33,280 nucleotides of DNA from Streptomyces sp. I05A-00742. Lineage in GTDB: Bacteria; Actinomycetota; Actinomycetes; Streptomycetales; Streptomycetaceae. Position 1 is the stretch's first letter; each line of letters begins with the position of its first letter. A program made the position numbers and the translations under genes. A model generated the notes under the pieces. That model made no database searches and was not told the origin of the DNA. It saw only the letters and a program-made list of their open reading frames with translations. This document shows, piece by piece, positions 8,001 through 15,763 of the stretch. The stretch covers positions 1 through 33,280 of the forward strand of contig NZ_JABETO010000053.1 in the NCBI RefSeq assembly GCF_013055795.1. Reading direction: 5' to 3'.

Positions 8001-9419
8001 GTGACCGCGCATGACGGGATGTTCATCGACGGAGGCTGGCGACCCGCCCGGGGAGCCGGCCGGACCGAAGTGGTGAACCCCGCGACCGAACAGGTCATCG
8101 CGACCGTCCCGGCCGGCACCGCCGAGGACGTCGACGACGCCGTCCGGGCCGCCCGCGCCGCCCTGCCCGGCTGGGCCGCGACCCCGCCCGCCCGGCGCGG
8201 TGAACTCCTCACCGCCCTGAGCGACGCCCTCGCCGCCCGGCACGAGGAGATCGCCACCACCATCACCGCCGAACTCGGCTCGCCCATCGGCTTCGCCCGG
8301 CGCGTCCAGGCCGGACTGCCGGTCGCGGTCGCCCGCTCGTACGCCGACCTCGCCGCCTCCCACCGCTTCGAGGAGCGGATCGGCACCTCGACGGTCCTCC
8401 ACGAGCCGGCCGGCGTCGTCGGGGCGATCACGCCCTGGAACTACCCGCTCCACCAGGTCGTCGCCAAGGTCGCGCCCGCGCTCGCCGCCGGCTGCACCGT
8501 CGTCCTCAAGCCCGCCGAGAACACCCCGCTCACCGCCCGGATCTTCGCCGAGTGCACGGCCGCCGCGGGCCTGCCCGCCGGGGTGTTCAACCTCGTCACC
8601 GGACTCGGCCCGGAGGCCGGACAGGCCCTGGCCGAGCACCCCGGCGTCGACCTCGTCTCGTTCACAGGATCCACCGCCGTCGGCCGCCGGATCGGCGCCG
8701 TCGCGGGCGGCGCGGTCAAGCGCGTCGCCCTCGAACTCGGCGGAAAGTCGGCCAACGTCATCCTCCCCGGCGCCGACCTCGACCGGGCCGTCCGCGCCAA
8801 CGTCGCCGACGTCGTCCGCAACGCCGGACAGTCCTGCAACGCCCTCACCCGCACCCTGGTCCACACTGACCACTACGACGAGGCCGTGGCCCTCGCCGCC
8901 GAGGCGGCCGCCGAGTTCGCGCCCGGCGACCCGACGGACCCGGACTGCCGCCTCGGCCCGGTCGTCAGCGCCCGGCAGCGGGACCGGGTGCGCGAGCTCA
9001 TCCGCAAGGGCGCCGCGGAGGGCGCCCGCGTCGTCACCGGCGGCGCCGAGCCGCCCGAGGGCCTGGACAAGGGGTACTACGTGCGGCCCACCGTCCTCGC
9101 CGACGTCACCCCCGGGATGACCGTCGCCCGGGAGGAGATCTTCGGCCCGGTCCTGTCCTTCCTGCGATACGGGGACACCGACGAGGCGCTGCGCCTCGCC
9201 AACGACAGCGACTACGGCCTCTCGGGCGCCGTATGGGCGGCCGACCAGGACGAGGCCGTGGCCTTCGCCCGCCGGATGGAGTGCGGCCGGGTCGACATCA
9301 ACGGCGGCGACTTCAACATCATGGCGCCCTTCGGCGGGTACAAGCAGTCGGGCGTGGGACGGGAGCTGGGCGTGCACGGGCTCCAGGAGTACCTGCAGAC
9401 CAAGTCGCTCCAGCTGTAG
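8001..9419 (+). CDS. NAD(P)+-dependent aldehyde dehydrogenase
   Basis: This 472-aa member of the aldehyde dehydrogenase superfamily starts at GTG 8001 after GAGGAG. The frame is open far upstream, but that part is antisense to hmgA and not coding. Catalytic features are complete: Asn147 in TPWNYPL, Glu245 in LELGGKSANV, the catalytic Cys279 in NAGQSCNALTRT, and the EEIFGPVLS block. The C-terminus carries FGGYKQSGVGRELG, as in soluble tetrameric enzymes. It oxidises an aldehyde to its acid. The alcohol dehydrogenase that follows on the same strand suggests an alcohol-to-acid route. Divergence from hmgA may hint at aromatic substrates, but the substrate is not readable. Confidence 0.94.
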   Translation: MTAHDGMFIDGGWRPARGAGRTEVVNPATEQVIATVPAGTAEDVDDAVRAARAALPGWAATPPARRGELLTALSDALAARHEEIATTITAELGSPIGFARRVQAGLPVAVARSYADLAASHRFEERIGTSTVLHEPAGVVGAITPWNYPLHQVVAKVAPALAAGCTVVLKPAENTPLTARIFAECTAAAGLPAGVFNLVTGLGPEAGQALAEHPGVDLVSFTGSTAVGRRIGAVAGGAVKRVALELGGKSANVILPGADLDRAVRANVADVVRNAGQSCNALTRTLVHTDHYDEAVALAAEAAAEFAPGDPTDPDCRLGPVVSARQRDRVRELIRKGAAEGARVVTGGAEPPEGLDKGYYVRPTVLADVTPGMTVAREEIFGPVLSFLRYGDTDEALRLANDSDYGLSGAVWAADQDEAVAFARRMECGRVDINGGDFNIMAPFGGYKQSGVGRELGVHGLQEYLQTKSLQL

Positions 9420-9560
9420 GGGCGGCCGGCCCCCGCGGGCCCGGGCGGGCGCGGTCCGGCCCTTGAGCCGCGTTCCCCGCACGCCCGCCCACCGTCCCCG
9501 GCGCGACCCGGGCCGGCCCCCGCACGTCCCGCCCGCGCGCCCTATCGAGAGGTGACCTCC

Positions 9561-10643
9561 GTGACCCGCGCCGCCGTCCTGACCGCCGTCGGAGCCCCGC
9601 TCCGCGTCGCCGAGATCGACCTCCCGGACCCCGGCCCCGGGCAGGTCCGGGTCCGGGTCGCCGCCGCCGGGGTGTGCCATTCCGACCTGTCCCTCGCGAA
9701 CGGGACGCTGCGCCAGCCCGTCCCGGCCGTGCTCGGACACGAGGGCTCCGGCACGGTCACCGCCGTCGGCGAGGGCGTCACACACGTCGCGCCGGGGGAC
9801 CACGTCGTCCTCAACTGGGCGCCCGCCTGCGGCGGTTGCCACTACTGCGGACTCGACGAGCCCTGGCTGTGCGCCAGCGGCCTGGCGGTCCCCGCGTCCC
9901 CGTACGCCACGCTGGGCACCGACGGCACACCCCTCCACCCGGGGCTGGGCACCGCCGTCTTCGCCGAGGAGACGGTCGTCCGGGCCGCCGCCGTCCTGCC
10001 GCTGCCCCCGGGCGTACCGCTGGCGGAGGCGGCGCTGCTCGGCTGCGCCGTGCTCACCGGCTACGGCGCGGTGCACCACAGCGCCCGGGTGCGGCCGGGG
10101 GAGTCGGTGGTGGTCGTGGGCATCGGCGGGGTGGGGCTCGCCACCGTGCGCTCCGCGTGCGTCGCGGGCGCGGAGCGGGTGATCGCCGTGGACGTCTCCC
10201 CGGAGAAGGAGGAACTGGCCCGCGCCTGCGGTGCCACCGACTTCGTACCCGCCGGGGACGACACGGTCCGCCGCGTCCGCGAGCTGACCGGCGGCCACGG
10301 CGCCGACGTGGCCGTGGAGTGCGCGGGCCGGGCCGAGGCCATCCGCACCGCCTGGTCGGCCACCCGCCGCGGCGGCCGCACCACCGTCGTGGGCGTCGGC
10401 GGCAAGGAGCAACTGGTGACCTTCTCCGCCCTGGAGCTCTTCCACTCCGGCCGGACGCTCGCCGGCTGCGTCTACGGCAACACCGACCCGGCCCGTGACC
10501 TGCCGGTCGTCGCCGGGCATGTGCGCGAGGGCAGGTTCGACCTGTCCGCCCTGGTGACCCGGCGGATCGGCCTCGACGACATCCCCGACGCGTTCGCGGC
10601 CATGCTCGCCGGGCGCGGCGGGCGGTCCCTGGTGGTCTTCTGA
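9561..10643 (+). CDS. Zinc-dependent alcohol dehydrogenase (MDR superfamily)
   Basis: The enzyme is 360 aa from GTG 9561, which lies 8 bases after a GAGAGG site; a GTG nine bases earlier is in frame but overlaps that site. Catalytic zinc ligands are visible as Cys39 (VCHSD), His60-Glu61 (GHEG) and Cys162 (LLGCAVLTG). A structural zinc lobe has Cys90, Cys93, Cys96 and Cys104. The Rossmann motif GIGGVG is at residues 187-192, followed by an acidic Asp near the end of the second strand (VIAVDVS), favouring NAD+. The gene lies 141 bp after the aldehyde dehydrogenase with no obvious terminator between them, so the pair may oxidise an alcohol to an acid. Substrate is unknown. Confidence 0.93.
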   Translation: MTRAAVLTAVGAPLRVAEIDLPDPGPGQVRVRVAAAGVCHSDLSLANGTLRQPVPAVLGHEGSGTVTAVGEGVTHVAPGDHVVLNWAPACGGCHYCGLDEPWLCASGLAVPASPYATLGTDGTPLHPGLGTAVFAEETVVRAAAVLPLPPGVPLAEAALLGCAVLTGYGAVHHSARVRPGESVVVVGIGGVGLATVRSACVAGAERVIAVDVSPEKEELARACGATDFVPAGDDTVRRVRELTGGHGADVAVECAGRAEAIRTAWSATRRGGRTTVVGVGGKEQLVTFSALELFHSGRTLAGCVYGNTDPARDLPVVAGHVREGRFDLSALVTRRIGLDDIPDAFAAMLAGRGGRSLVVF

Positions 10644-10672
10644 GACCCCGGGCGCACCGCCCCGGCGCCGCG

Positions 10673-11230
10673 TCAGCCCAGGGGCCCGTCGTCCCGGAGC
10701 CCGGGCAGGTGGACGACGAGCAGGACGAGCCCGGCCAGCAGGACGTTGCGCTCGGCGGCGGGCACCCCGTTCCAGCGCGAGGACTGCCACATGGCGAACC
10801 ACTCGCCCCCGACGGCCAGGAACCCCACGCCGAACAGCAGCAGGAACAGCACCAGCCCCAGCGTGGTGGCGCGCCGGGCCGGGCCGAAGCCGCCGTCCCG
10901 CAGCCCGCGCGCCCAGCGGGCCGTCGCCAGCGCCAGGACCGCGGCCGTCAGCGCCTCCCAGACGATGATCAGGACGTAGACCGTGTCCTGGAGGCCGCGG
11001 GAGGTGACCGCCCGCCACATCAGGTCGTCGTCGCCGAACGTCGTGTCCATCGCCAGGACGTGCCGGACGAACTCCCGGTTGGTCCCGAAATCCGTGACGT
11101 TGCCGAAGACGACGAACAGCGTGAGGAGCGCCACCGCGCCGGTCAGGACCGTCGCCGCCAGCGGCAGCCCGTCCCGCCGCGTCCAGGTCCCCCGCCGCCG
11201 TCCCGCCGTCCGTCCCCACCTTCCGGCCAT
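10673..11230 (-). CDS. DUF2165-type integral membrane protein
   Basis: This 185-aa protein starts at ATG 11230 with GGGAGG six bases upstream. Four hydrophobic segments are visible: LAATVLTGAVALLTLFVVFG, TVYVLIIVWEALTAAVLALA, TLGLVLFLLLFGVGFLAVGG and a C-terminal VLLAGLVLLVVHLPG. The signature NVTDFGTNREFVRHVLAMDTTF (quoted loosely from NVTDFG through MDTTF) and the GGEWFAMWQSS.WNG block match the DUF2165 family of predicted small membrane proteins. No function is known for the family. It is divergent from the TetR regulator at 11408, which may control it, and convergent with the alcohol dehydrogenase. Confidence 0.8.
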   Translation of the reverse strand: MAGRWGRTAGRRRGTWTRRDGLPLAATVLTGAVALLTLFVVFGNVTDFGTNREFVRHVLAMDTTFGDDDLMWRAVTSRGLQDTVYVLIIVWEALTAAVLALATARWARGLRDGGFGPARRATTLGLVLFLLLFGVGFLAVGGEWFAMWQSSRWNGVPAAERNVLLAGLVLLVVHLPGLRDDGPLG

Positions 11231-11308
11231 GCCGCCCTCCCGCCCCCGGACCGTCCGCCCCCCGAGGGCAGCATGCCCGCGCCCGGCGCCCTGTACGCGG
11301 CCCGAACT

Positions 11309-11331
11309 CCCGCTCAGCAGCGGGGTAAGGT
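11309..11331 (+). promoter_or_regulatory. Palindrome and -10 element upstream of the TetR gene
   Basis: A perfect 6-bp inverted repeat CCCGCT-CAGC-AGCGGG (11309-11324) sits immediately before TAAGGT (11326-11331), a good -10 hexamer. A palindrome over the spacer is where an autorepressing TetR protein would bind. A matching -35 is not obvious. Confidence 0.4.
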
Positions 11332-11407
11332 GTCGTTCCCGTCGGGCGGGGGACGGGGGCCGGGGGCCCGGGACGACGTGGAGAGAGCCGGGAAGGGGAG
11401 GGGCGGC

Positions 11408-12040
11408 ATGGACGAGGGGGCCGGACGGACCGGGGAGTGGGCGGACGTCACGCCCGATGCGGCCCGGCGGCTGCTGACGGCCGCCGTCCAGGCGTTCGCC
11501 GAGCGCGGCTACCACGCCACCACCACCCGGGACATCGCCGGCCGCGCCGGGATGAGCCCGGCCGCCCTCTACATCCACTACCGCACCAAGGAAGACCTCC
11601 TCTACCGCATCAGCGGGGTGGGCCACCGGCTCGCGCTCGACATCCTCAGCCGGGCCCGCGACGGCGGCGGCACCCCGGCCGAGCGGCTGGGCGACGCCGT
11701 ACGGACCTTCGTGCGCTGGCACGCCGAGCACCACACCACCGCGCGGGTGGTCCAGTACGAGCTGGGGGCGCTCGCCGAGGACCACCACGCCGAGATCGTC
11801 GGCATGCGCCGGGAGACCGACGCCGCGGTCCGGGCCATCGTCGAGGACGGCGTCGCCGCGGGCGACTTCCACGTCGACGACGTCCGCGGCACCAGCCTCG
11901 CCGTGCTCTCCCTCTGCATCGACGTCGCCCGCTGGTTCCGCGACGACGGCAAGCGCACCCCGGAGGAGGTCGGCGAGCTGTACGCGGGGCTGGCGCTGCG
12001 CATGGTCGGCCACGGACCCGTCGTGGACCCGGACGGGTGA
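11408..12040 (+). CDS. TetR/AcrR-family transcriptional regulator
   Basis: This 210-aa protein starts at ATG 11408 after GGGGAGGGGCGGC. Residues 20-67 hold the TetR DNA-binding domain, with a helix-turn-helix running from TTRDIAGRAGMSPAALY to IHYRTKEDLLYR. The rest is a helical effector domain with a conserved-looking WHAEHHTTARVVQYELGAL helix. It stops 15 bp before soxR and is divergent from the DUF2165 gene. It probably represses itself and the divergent membrane gene through the palindrome at 11309-11324, which is an inference. The ligand is unknown. Confidence 0.9.
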   Translation: MDEGAGRTGEWADVTPDAARRLLTAAVQAFAERGYHATTTRDIAGRAGMSPAALYIHYRTKEDLLYRISGVGHRLALDILSRARDGGGTPAERLGDAVRTFVRWHAEHHTTARVVQYELGALAEDHHAEIVGMRRETDAAVRAIVEDGVAAGDFHVDDVRGTSLAVLSLCIDVARWFRDDGKRTPEEVGELYAGLALRMVGHGPVVDPDG

Positions 12041-12042
12041 CG

Positions 12043-12048
12043 TAGGCT
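12043..12048 (+). promoter_or_regulatory. -10 element for leaderless soxR transcription
   Basis: TAGGCT ends seven bases before the soxR GTG, the spacing expected when transcription begins at the start codon. No proper ribosome binding site fits (GAAGG abuts the GTG), which supports a leaderless mRNA. The -35 region is weak. Confidence 0.4.
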
Positions 12049-12055
12049 CCGAAGG

Positions 12056-12502
12056 GTGCCACAGATACCCAAGAGCCTGTGCGAGCTCACCGTCGGACAG
12101 CTGGCGGCCCGCAGCGGCGCCGCCGTGTCGGCCCTGCACTTCTACGAGGCCAAAGGGCTCATCCGCAGCCGCCGCACCTCCGGCAACCAACGCCGGTTCG
12201 ACCGCGACATGCTGCGCCGCGTGGCCTTCATCCGCGCCGCGCAGCGGGTGGGCATCCCGCTGGCCACGATCCGCGAGGCGCTGGCCCAGCTGCCCGAGGA
12301 GCGCACCCCCACCCAGGAGGACTGGGCCCGGCTGTCGGAGGCGTGGCGCGGAGAGCTCGACGAGCGGATCAAGCGGCTGGAGCGGCTGCGGGACCGGCTC
12401 GACGGGTGCATCGGGTGCGGGTGCCTCTCCCTCGACCGGTGCGCGCTGTCGAACCCGGACGACCGGTTCGGGGACCTGGGCAGCGGGTCGCTGCTGGGCT
12501 AG
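12056..12502 (+). CDS. soxR: Redox-sensing transcriptional activator SoxR
   Basis: This 148-aa MerR-family regulator has an N-terminal winged helix-turn-helix (TVGQLAARSGAAVSALHFYE), the SGNQRRFDRDMLRR block, a long dimerisation helix, and a C-terminal [2Fe-2S] site CIGCGCLSLDRC (Cys118, Cys121, Cys123, Cys129, spacing CX2CXCX5C). It closely resembles S. coelicolor SoxR. That protein, unlike the enterobacterial one, responds to redox-active antibiotics and switches on efflux and oxidoreductase genes rather than soxS. The start is GTG 12056, probably leaderless. The gene follows a TetR regulator by 15 bp and is followed by the dispersed palindromic repeat, which may serve as terminator. No SoxR-binding palindrome is apparent next to it. 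Confidence 0.97.
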   Translation: MPQIPKSLCELTVGQLAARSGAAVSALHFYEAKGLIRSRRTSGNQRRFDRDMLRRVAFIRAAQRVGIPLATIREALAQLPEERTPTQEDWARLSEAWRGELDERIKRLERLRDRLDGCIGCGCLSLDRCALSNPDDRFGDLGSGSLLG

Positions 12503-12513
12503 GGCTTGGCCCG

Positions 12514-12656
12514 AAGCGCGCTGCGCGCGCTGTCCTCAATCGCCGGACGGGCTGAATAGCCCGTCCGGCGATTGAGGACGCGCGCCGCAGGCGCGCTCAC
12601 CGGGGGCGCGGGGCCCCCCGCAGAAACGGTGAAAGGGCGGGACCGGGGCCAGGCAC
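12514..12656. repeat. Dispersed palindromic repeat, copy 1 (one-armed)
   Basis: The core is a perfect inverted repeat with 22-bp arms at 12532-12553 and 12558-12579 and a GAAT loop. It reads CCTCAATCGCCGGACGGGCT inward on each strand. Imperfect GCGCGC-rich flanks extend the stem to about 12514-12597. To the right lies a second module, GAAACGGTGAAAGGGCGGG (12623-12641), which recurs as both outer arms of the copy at 19912-20122. This is the common Streptomyces gene-end repeat and probably terminates soxR and the convergent gene at 12677. Confidence 0.85.
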
Positions 12657-12676
12657 CCCCGCCCCTCCGCCCCGCC

Positions 12677-13288
12677 TCACGCCACCGCGTACCGCGGGGC
12701 GAAGGCGTACCGCCGCGCGGCGGTCAGCGCCGCGGGCGTGAGGACGGCGACCGGTACGACGATGCCGCAGTCGGTGCACACCGGCCCCTCCAGGGGGTAA
12801 CGCTCCAGTCCCGTCCGCCACTCGATGCGCTCCTGTGCGCAGACCGGGCAGCAGTCCCCGGGCGCGGACTCCATCGCGGTGATCACCCGGCGCAGCACGT
12901 CCGCCAGCCGGGCCCGCGGCTGGAGGTCGGGCGACGCGCAGGGGACGATGTCACACCCGCCCCAGGTGTTGCGGTGCCAGTCGTCCACCGCGGTGGGCTG
13001 GCGGATGCCGTCGTGCTTCTCGCGGCGACGGCGGCCGGCGAACTCCACCTCGTAGGCCAGCCACACCTCCCGGGCCTCCTCCAGCTCCTCCAGCGCCCGG
13101 ATCAGCCGCTCGGGATCGGGGGCCCGGTCGTCGGGGGCCAGGCCCGCCCGGGCGCACAGATGGTGCCAGGTGGCCCGGTGACCGTACGGGGCGAAGCGTT
13201 CGAGGCACTTGCGCAGGGACGTCCGTCGCAGAGCGATGGTGTTTCCCGGATTGCGTACCTCTCGTGCGAGAGCTCTGAAACCTGCCAC
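12677..13288 (-). CDS. Conserved hypothetical protein with a C-terminal zinc ribbon
   Basis: I chose the GTG at 13288 because GGAGGTGGG sits seven bases upstream, a near-perfect ribosome binding site. The open frame extends further but overlaps the neighbouring gene. The 203-aa protein has a helical N-terminal half (RTSLRKCLERFAPYGHRATW, EELEEAREVWLAYEVEFAGR) and a central DWHRNTWGGCDIVPC motif. Its C-terminal CPVC (Cys147, Cys150) and CTDC (Cys171, Cys174) pairs are set to bind zinc. I do not recognise the family. The ribbon suggests nucleic-acid or protein binding. A possible -10 (TACCGT, 13361-13356 on the minus strand) lies about 70 bases upstream. It converges on soxR across the palindromic repeat. 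Confidence 0.75.
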   Translation of the reverse strand: MAGFRALAREVRNPGNTIALRRTSLRKCLERFAPYGHRATWHHLCARAGLAPDDRAPDPERLIRALEELEEAREVWLAYEVEFAGRRRREKHDGIRQPTAVDDWHRNTWGGCDIVPCASPDLQPRARLADVLRRVITAMESAPGDCCPVCAQERIEWRTGLERYPLEGPVCTDCGIVVPVAVLTPAALTAARRYAFAPRYAVA

Positions 13289-13419
13289 TGCATCCCACCT
13301 CCGGCGAAGCGGACTCGGACGGCCGACGAAGGCCCACGCGGAGGCGAAGGCCGACACGGTAGGGACGTACCGCGACGCGATTCGGATCCCTCCGGCGCGC
13401 CGCGGTGCGGTCCCGTCCG

Positions 13420-14748
13420 CTAGCGCATGCCCCGTCCGGCGAGAAGGACGACACGTGCGAGCTCTTCGTGGCAGATGTCGCTGTGGGCTCCGGAGGGCGG
13501 GCCGCCGGCCCGGACGACCGCCGCGGCGTCGACGTTCACGCAGCCGTCGGCCGGCAGACCGCCCGTCAGGGCCTCGGCCAGGGTGAGGGCGGAGCTGCCC
13601 GGAACCTCGCGGACGCCGCCGTGGCCCAGGGCGCCCCACCGGGTCAGGTCGACCCCCAGCAGCGAGTCCGCGTCCCCCGCGAGCCGGGACGCGAGGGGGT
13701 AGAGCGTGCCGAGGGCCGTGTCATGCCGCGAGTGACAGTTGACCAGCGGTCCGTCCAGCCGGTCCTGCATACCGTGCAGGACGCCGCCCCGGCGGGGCGC
13801 GAACGGCAGCCGGGGCGCGAAGGCGTAGTGGGAGAAGGCGCCCTGGAGCAGGGTCAGGGAGCGGACCCGGACGCCGTCCGGCAGCCCGCCCAGGGCGAAC
13901 GAGACCAGCCGGGCGCCGAAGCTGTGGCCCACGAGGTGGATCCGCAGGCCGGGGGAGCCATGGAGGAGGTCCCCGGCCACCGGGCCGAGCCCCTGCCGCC
14001 CGACGACACCGGCCCGGCGCTTCATCTCCCAGTACGTGCCCTGGCGCAGCAGCTCGATCGCGCCGCGCCACACCCGTCGCAGCGCCCCGCCGAAGAGGCC
14101 GGGGGCGGGGGCTCCGGTGGACTCCAGCGCGGCGGCGAAGAGGTCGCAGACCTCCACCGCGCTCTCGGTGAACATGACCGGGACCGTCGGCTCGGACTCG
14201 GTGTCCCGGACCCAGACGTCGTCGGCGGCCCCGCCGCCGTTGCGGTCCGCCTCCCTCGGCCGCGGGCTGACCAGGGTGCGGACGAGGCCGGTGAACTCCT
14301 CCAGCCGGGCCCGGTCCTCCGGCTGCCGCTCGGCCAGCTCCGCCAGCCTGCCGATCACCGCCTCCCGGCCGGGGAAGGCGAGGACCAGGGCCTCACGGGT
14401 GCCGGGCGGCAGCCCGCGCGGGCCCTCGGCGGACCACAGGCCGGGCAGGGCGGCGACGGGCTCGTCCGTGAAGCGCAGGGACGGCCAGATCACCCCGGTG
14501 TACCCCAGGCGCGGCGGCTCCCCCTGGTTTGTGACGGCGGCGAGGGCCGCGGGGAAGAGGGCGAAGAAGGTGCGGTAGAGACCGGTGGCCGTGGCGCGGG
14601 TGTTGTTCCAGCCGTGCACGAAGATGACCAGGTCGGTGAGGCTTTCGTCCGGGACGCCCTGGAGTAGGGCGTCCCGCTCGCGCTGTTCGACGCGTCCGTC
14701 CTTGCCGAAGGTCAGTTCCCAGTACGGCTGCACACTCATGCCCGCCAT
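13420..14748 (-). CDS. Alpha/beta-hydrolase-fold protein
   Basis: This 442-aa protein begins at ATG 14748, five bases after AGGGGG; a longer frame exists but lacks such a site. The N-terminal LVIFVHGWNNTRATATGLYR gives the oxyanion-hole HGW motif near residue 42. HLVGHSFGARL is the nucleophile elbow (GHSFG). A late GAHSDICHEEL provides a candidate catalytic His. A large insert between the first strand and the elbow (about 200 residues, with charged loops and the DVWVRDTESEP stretch) makes it longer than usual esterases and may form a lid. No signal peptide is present. I cannot name a substrate; it may be a serine esterase or lipase-like enzyme. It diverges from the TetR gene at 15065. Confidence 0.82.
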   Translation of the reverse strand: MAGMSVQPYWELTFGKDGRVEQRERDALLQGVPDESLTDLVIFVHGWNNTRATATGLYRTFFALFPAALAAVTNQGEPPRLGYTGVIWPSLRFTDEPVAALPGLWSAEGPRGLPPGTREALVLAFPGREAVIGRLAELAERQPEDRARLEEFTGLVRTLVSPRPREADRNGGGAADDVWVRDTESEPTVPVMFTESAVEVCDLFAAALESTGAPAPGLFGGALRRVWRGAIELLRQGTYWEMKRRAGVVGRQGLGPVAGDLLHGSPGLRIHLVGHSFGARLVSFALGGLPDGVRVRSLTLLQGAFSHYAFAPRLPFAPRRGGVLHGMQDRLDGPLVNCHSRHDTALGTLYPLASRLAGDADSLLGVDLTRWGALGHGGVREVPGSSALTLAEALTGGLPADGCVNVDAAAVVRAGGPPSGAHSDICHEELARVVLLAGRGMR

Positions 14749-15064
14749 GGCGCCCCCTGTGCCGGTCCGGTGTGCGCGCATGATCCTGCCGTCAAGAGGG
14801 TCTGTCCAGCCTTCTTGCGCCGGTTCCATCTTCTGTGAGTGGCATGTCGGGTTTTCGTGCTATGGGCTGGCGTGCGGATGCGCAGAGGGCTTCCCCGCCG
14901 CGTCCCGAGGGCGTTCCCGGCGCGTCCGGCGGGGCAGGCGGAAGGCCCAACTCCCGTTCCGGGTGGGGGTCCTGCCGGGGACGCTCGAACGTATGAGTGG
15001 CAAGATCCTTCGAGGGGAGCCGCGTTGACCTGACGCGGCACCGCAGTTGAAGAGGGTGGGGAAC
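14749..15064. other. Divergent intergenic region, no gene seen
   Basis: This 316-bp stretch separates the leftward hydrolase from the rightward TetR gene and must hold both promoters. A patch at 14830-14880 is relatively rich in A and T, with TATGGG near 14859 as a possible -10. A CAAGATCCTTCG near 15002 is vaguely operator-like. Nothing here is strong enough to name a site. Confidence 0.4.
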
Positions 15065-15673
15065 ATGAGGAGAGCGGGGACGTACGGGTCGTCCGGGTGC
15101 AGCAGCAGGCCGGTGCCGCAGAGATTGCTGGCCGCCGCCACCCGGCTCTTCGCGGACCAGGGCTACGACCGGACCTCCGTGCAGGAGATCGTCGAGGCGG
15201 CCGGGGTCACCAAGGGAGCGCTGTACCACTACTTCGGGTCCAAGGACGACCTGCTGCATGAGATCTACGCCCGTGTCCTGCGCCACCAGCAGGAACGGCT
15301 GGACGCGGTGGCGGGCCGGGACGCGCCGGTGGAGCAGCGGCTGCGGGACGCGGCGGCGGACGTCGCGGTGACCACCATCGAGAACCTGGACGACACGAAG
15401 ATCTTCTTCCGGTCGATGCACCAGCTCGGTCCTGAGCAGTACCGGCAGGTGCGGGCCGAACGGCGGCGCTACCACGAGGGATTCCGGGCCCTCATCGAGG
15501 AGGGGCAGCGGGCGGGTGTGTTCAACACGGCCACCCCCGCCGACCTGGTCGTGGACTACCACTTCGGCTCGCTGCACCACCTCAGCAGCTGGTACCGGCC
15601 GGACGGGCCGATGACGCCCCAGCAGGTCGGCGATCACCTCGCCGACCTGCTGCTGCGGGCCCTGCGCCCGTAG
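15065..15673 (+). CDS. TetR/AcrR-family transcriptional regulator
   Basis: I take ATG 15065 (202 aa) because GAGGGTGGGGA precedes it closely; in-frame TTG 15047 and GTG 15056 are alternatives. The helix-turn-helix is at residues 37-66 (TSVQEIVEAAGVTKGALYHYFGSKDDLL in outline). The C-terminal domain includes FFRSMHQLGPEQYRQV and YHEGFRALIEEGQRAGVF, resembling KstR2-like regulators of acyl-CoA or lipid catabolism, though that is a family resemblance only. It is divergent from the alpha/beta hydrolase and convergent with the metallo-hydrolase, so the hydrolase is the most likely local target. Confidence 0.9.
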   Translation: MRRAGTYGSSGCSSRPVPQRLLAAATRLFADQGYDRTSVQEIVEAAGVTKGALYHYFGSKDDLLHEIYARVLRHQQERLDAVAGRDAPVEQRLRDAAADVAVTTIENLDDTKIFFRSMHQLGPEQYRQVRAERRRYHEGFRALIEEGQRAGVFNTATPADLVVDYHFGSLHHLSSWYRPDGPMTPQQVGDHLADLLLRALRP

Positions 15674-15688
15674 CGCGACCGCCGCCGG

Positions 15689-15763
15689 GCGCGGCCGGGA
15701 CCCTTGGGGGAGGGGCCCGGCCGTCGGGGGAGGGGCCCGGCCGCCGAGGGAGCCCGGCCGCGC
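15689..15763. terminator. Bidirectional terminator with tandem 20-bp repeats
   Basis: Between two convergent genes, GCGCGGCCGGG (15689-15699) can pair with CCCGGCCGCGC (15753-15763), which abuts the stop of the metallo-hydrolase. The loop contains two near-identical 20-bp units (15704-15723 and 15724-15743, sharing GGGGGAGGGGCCCGGCCG) and a degenerate third unit to 15760. The strand-symmetric stem suits termination in both directions. Confidence 0.5.

Noticed and set aside
7784..8431. Extended N-terminus for hmgA, since the frame is open for over 200 codons upstream.
   Set aside because: The extension is antisense to the aldehyde dehydrogenase, a strong promoter lies at 7819-7848, and known homologues begin near ATG 7783.
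7944..11219. A minus-strand open frame of more than 1000 codons.
   Set aside because: It lies antisense to the aldehyde and alcohol dehydrogenases, whose products are unmistakable; such long shadow frames are an effect of very high GC content.
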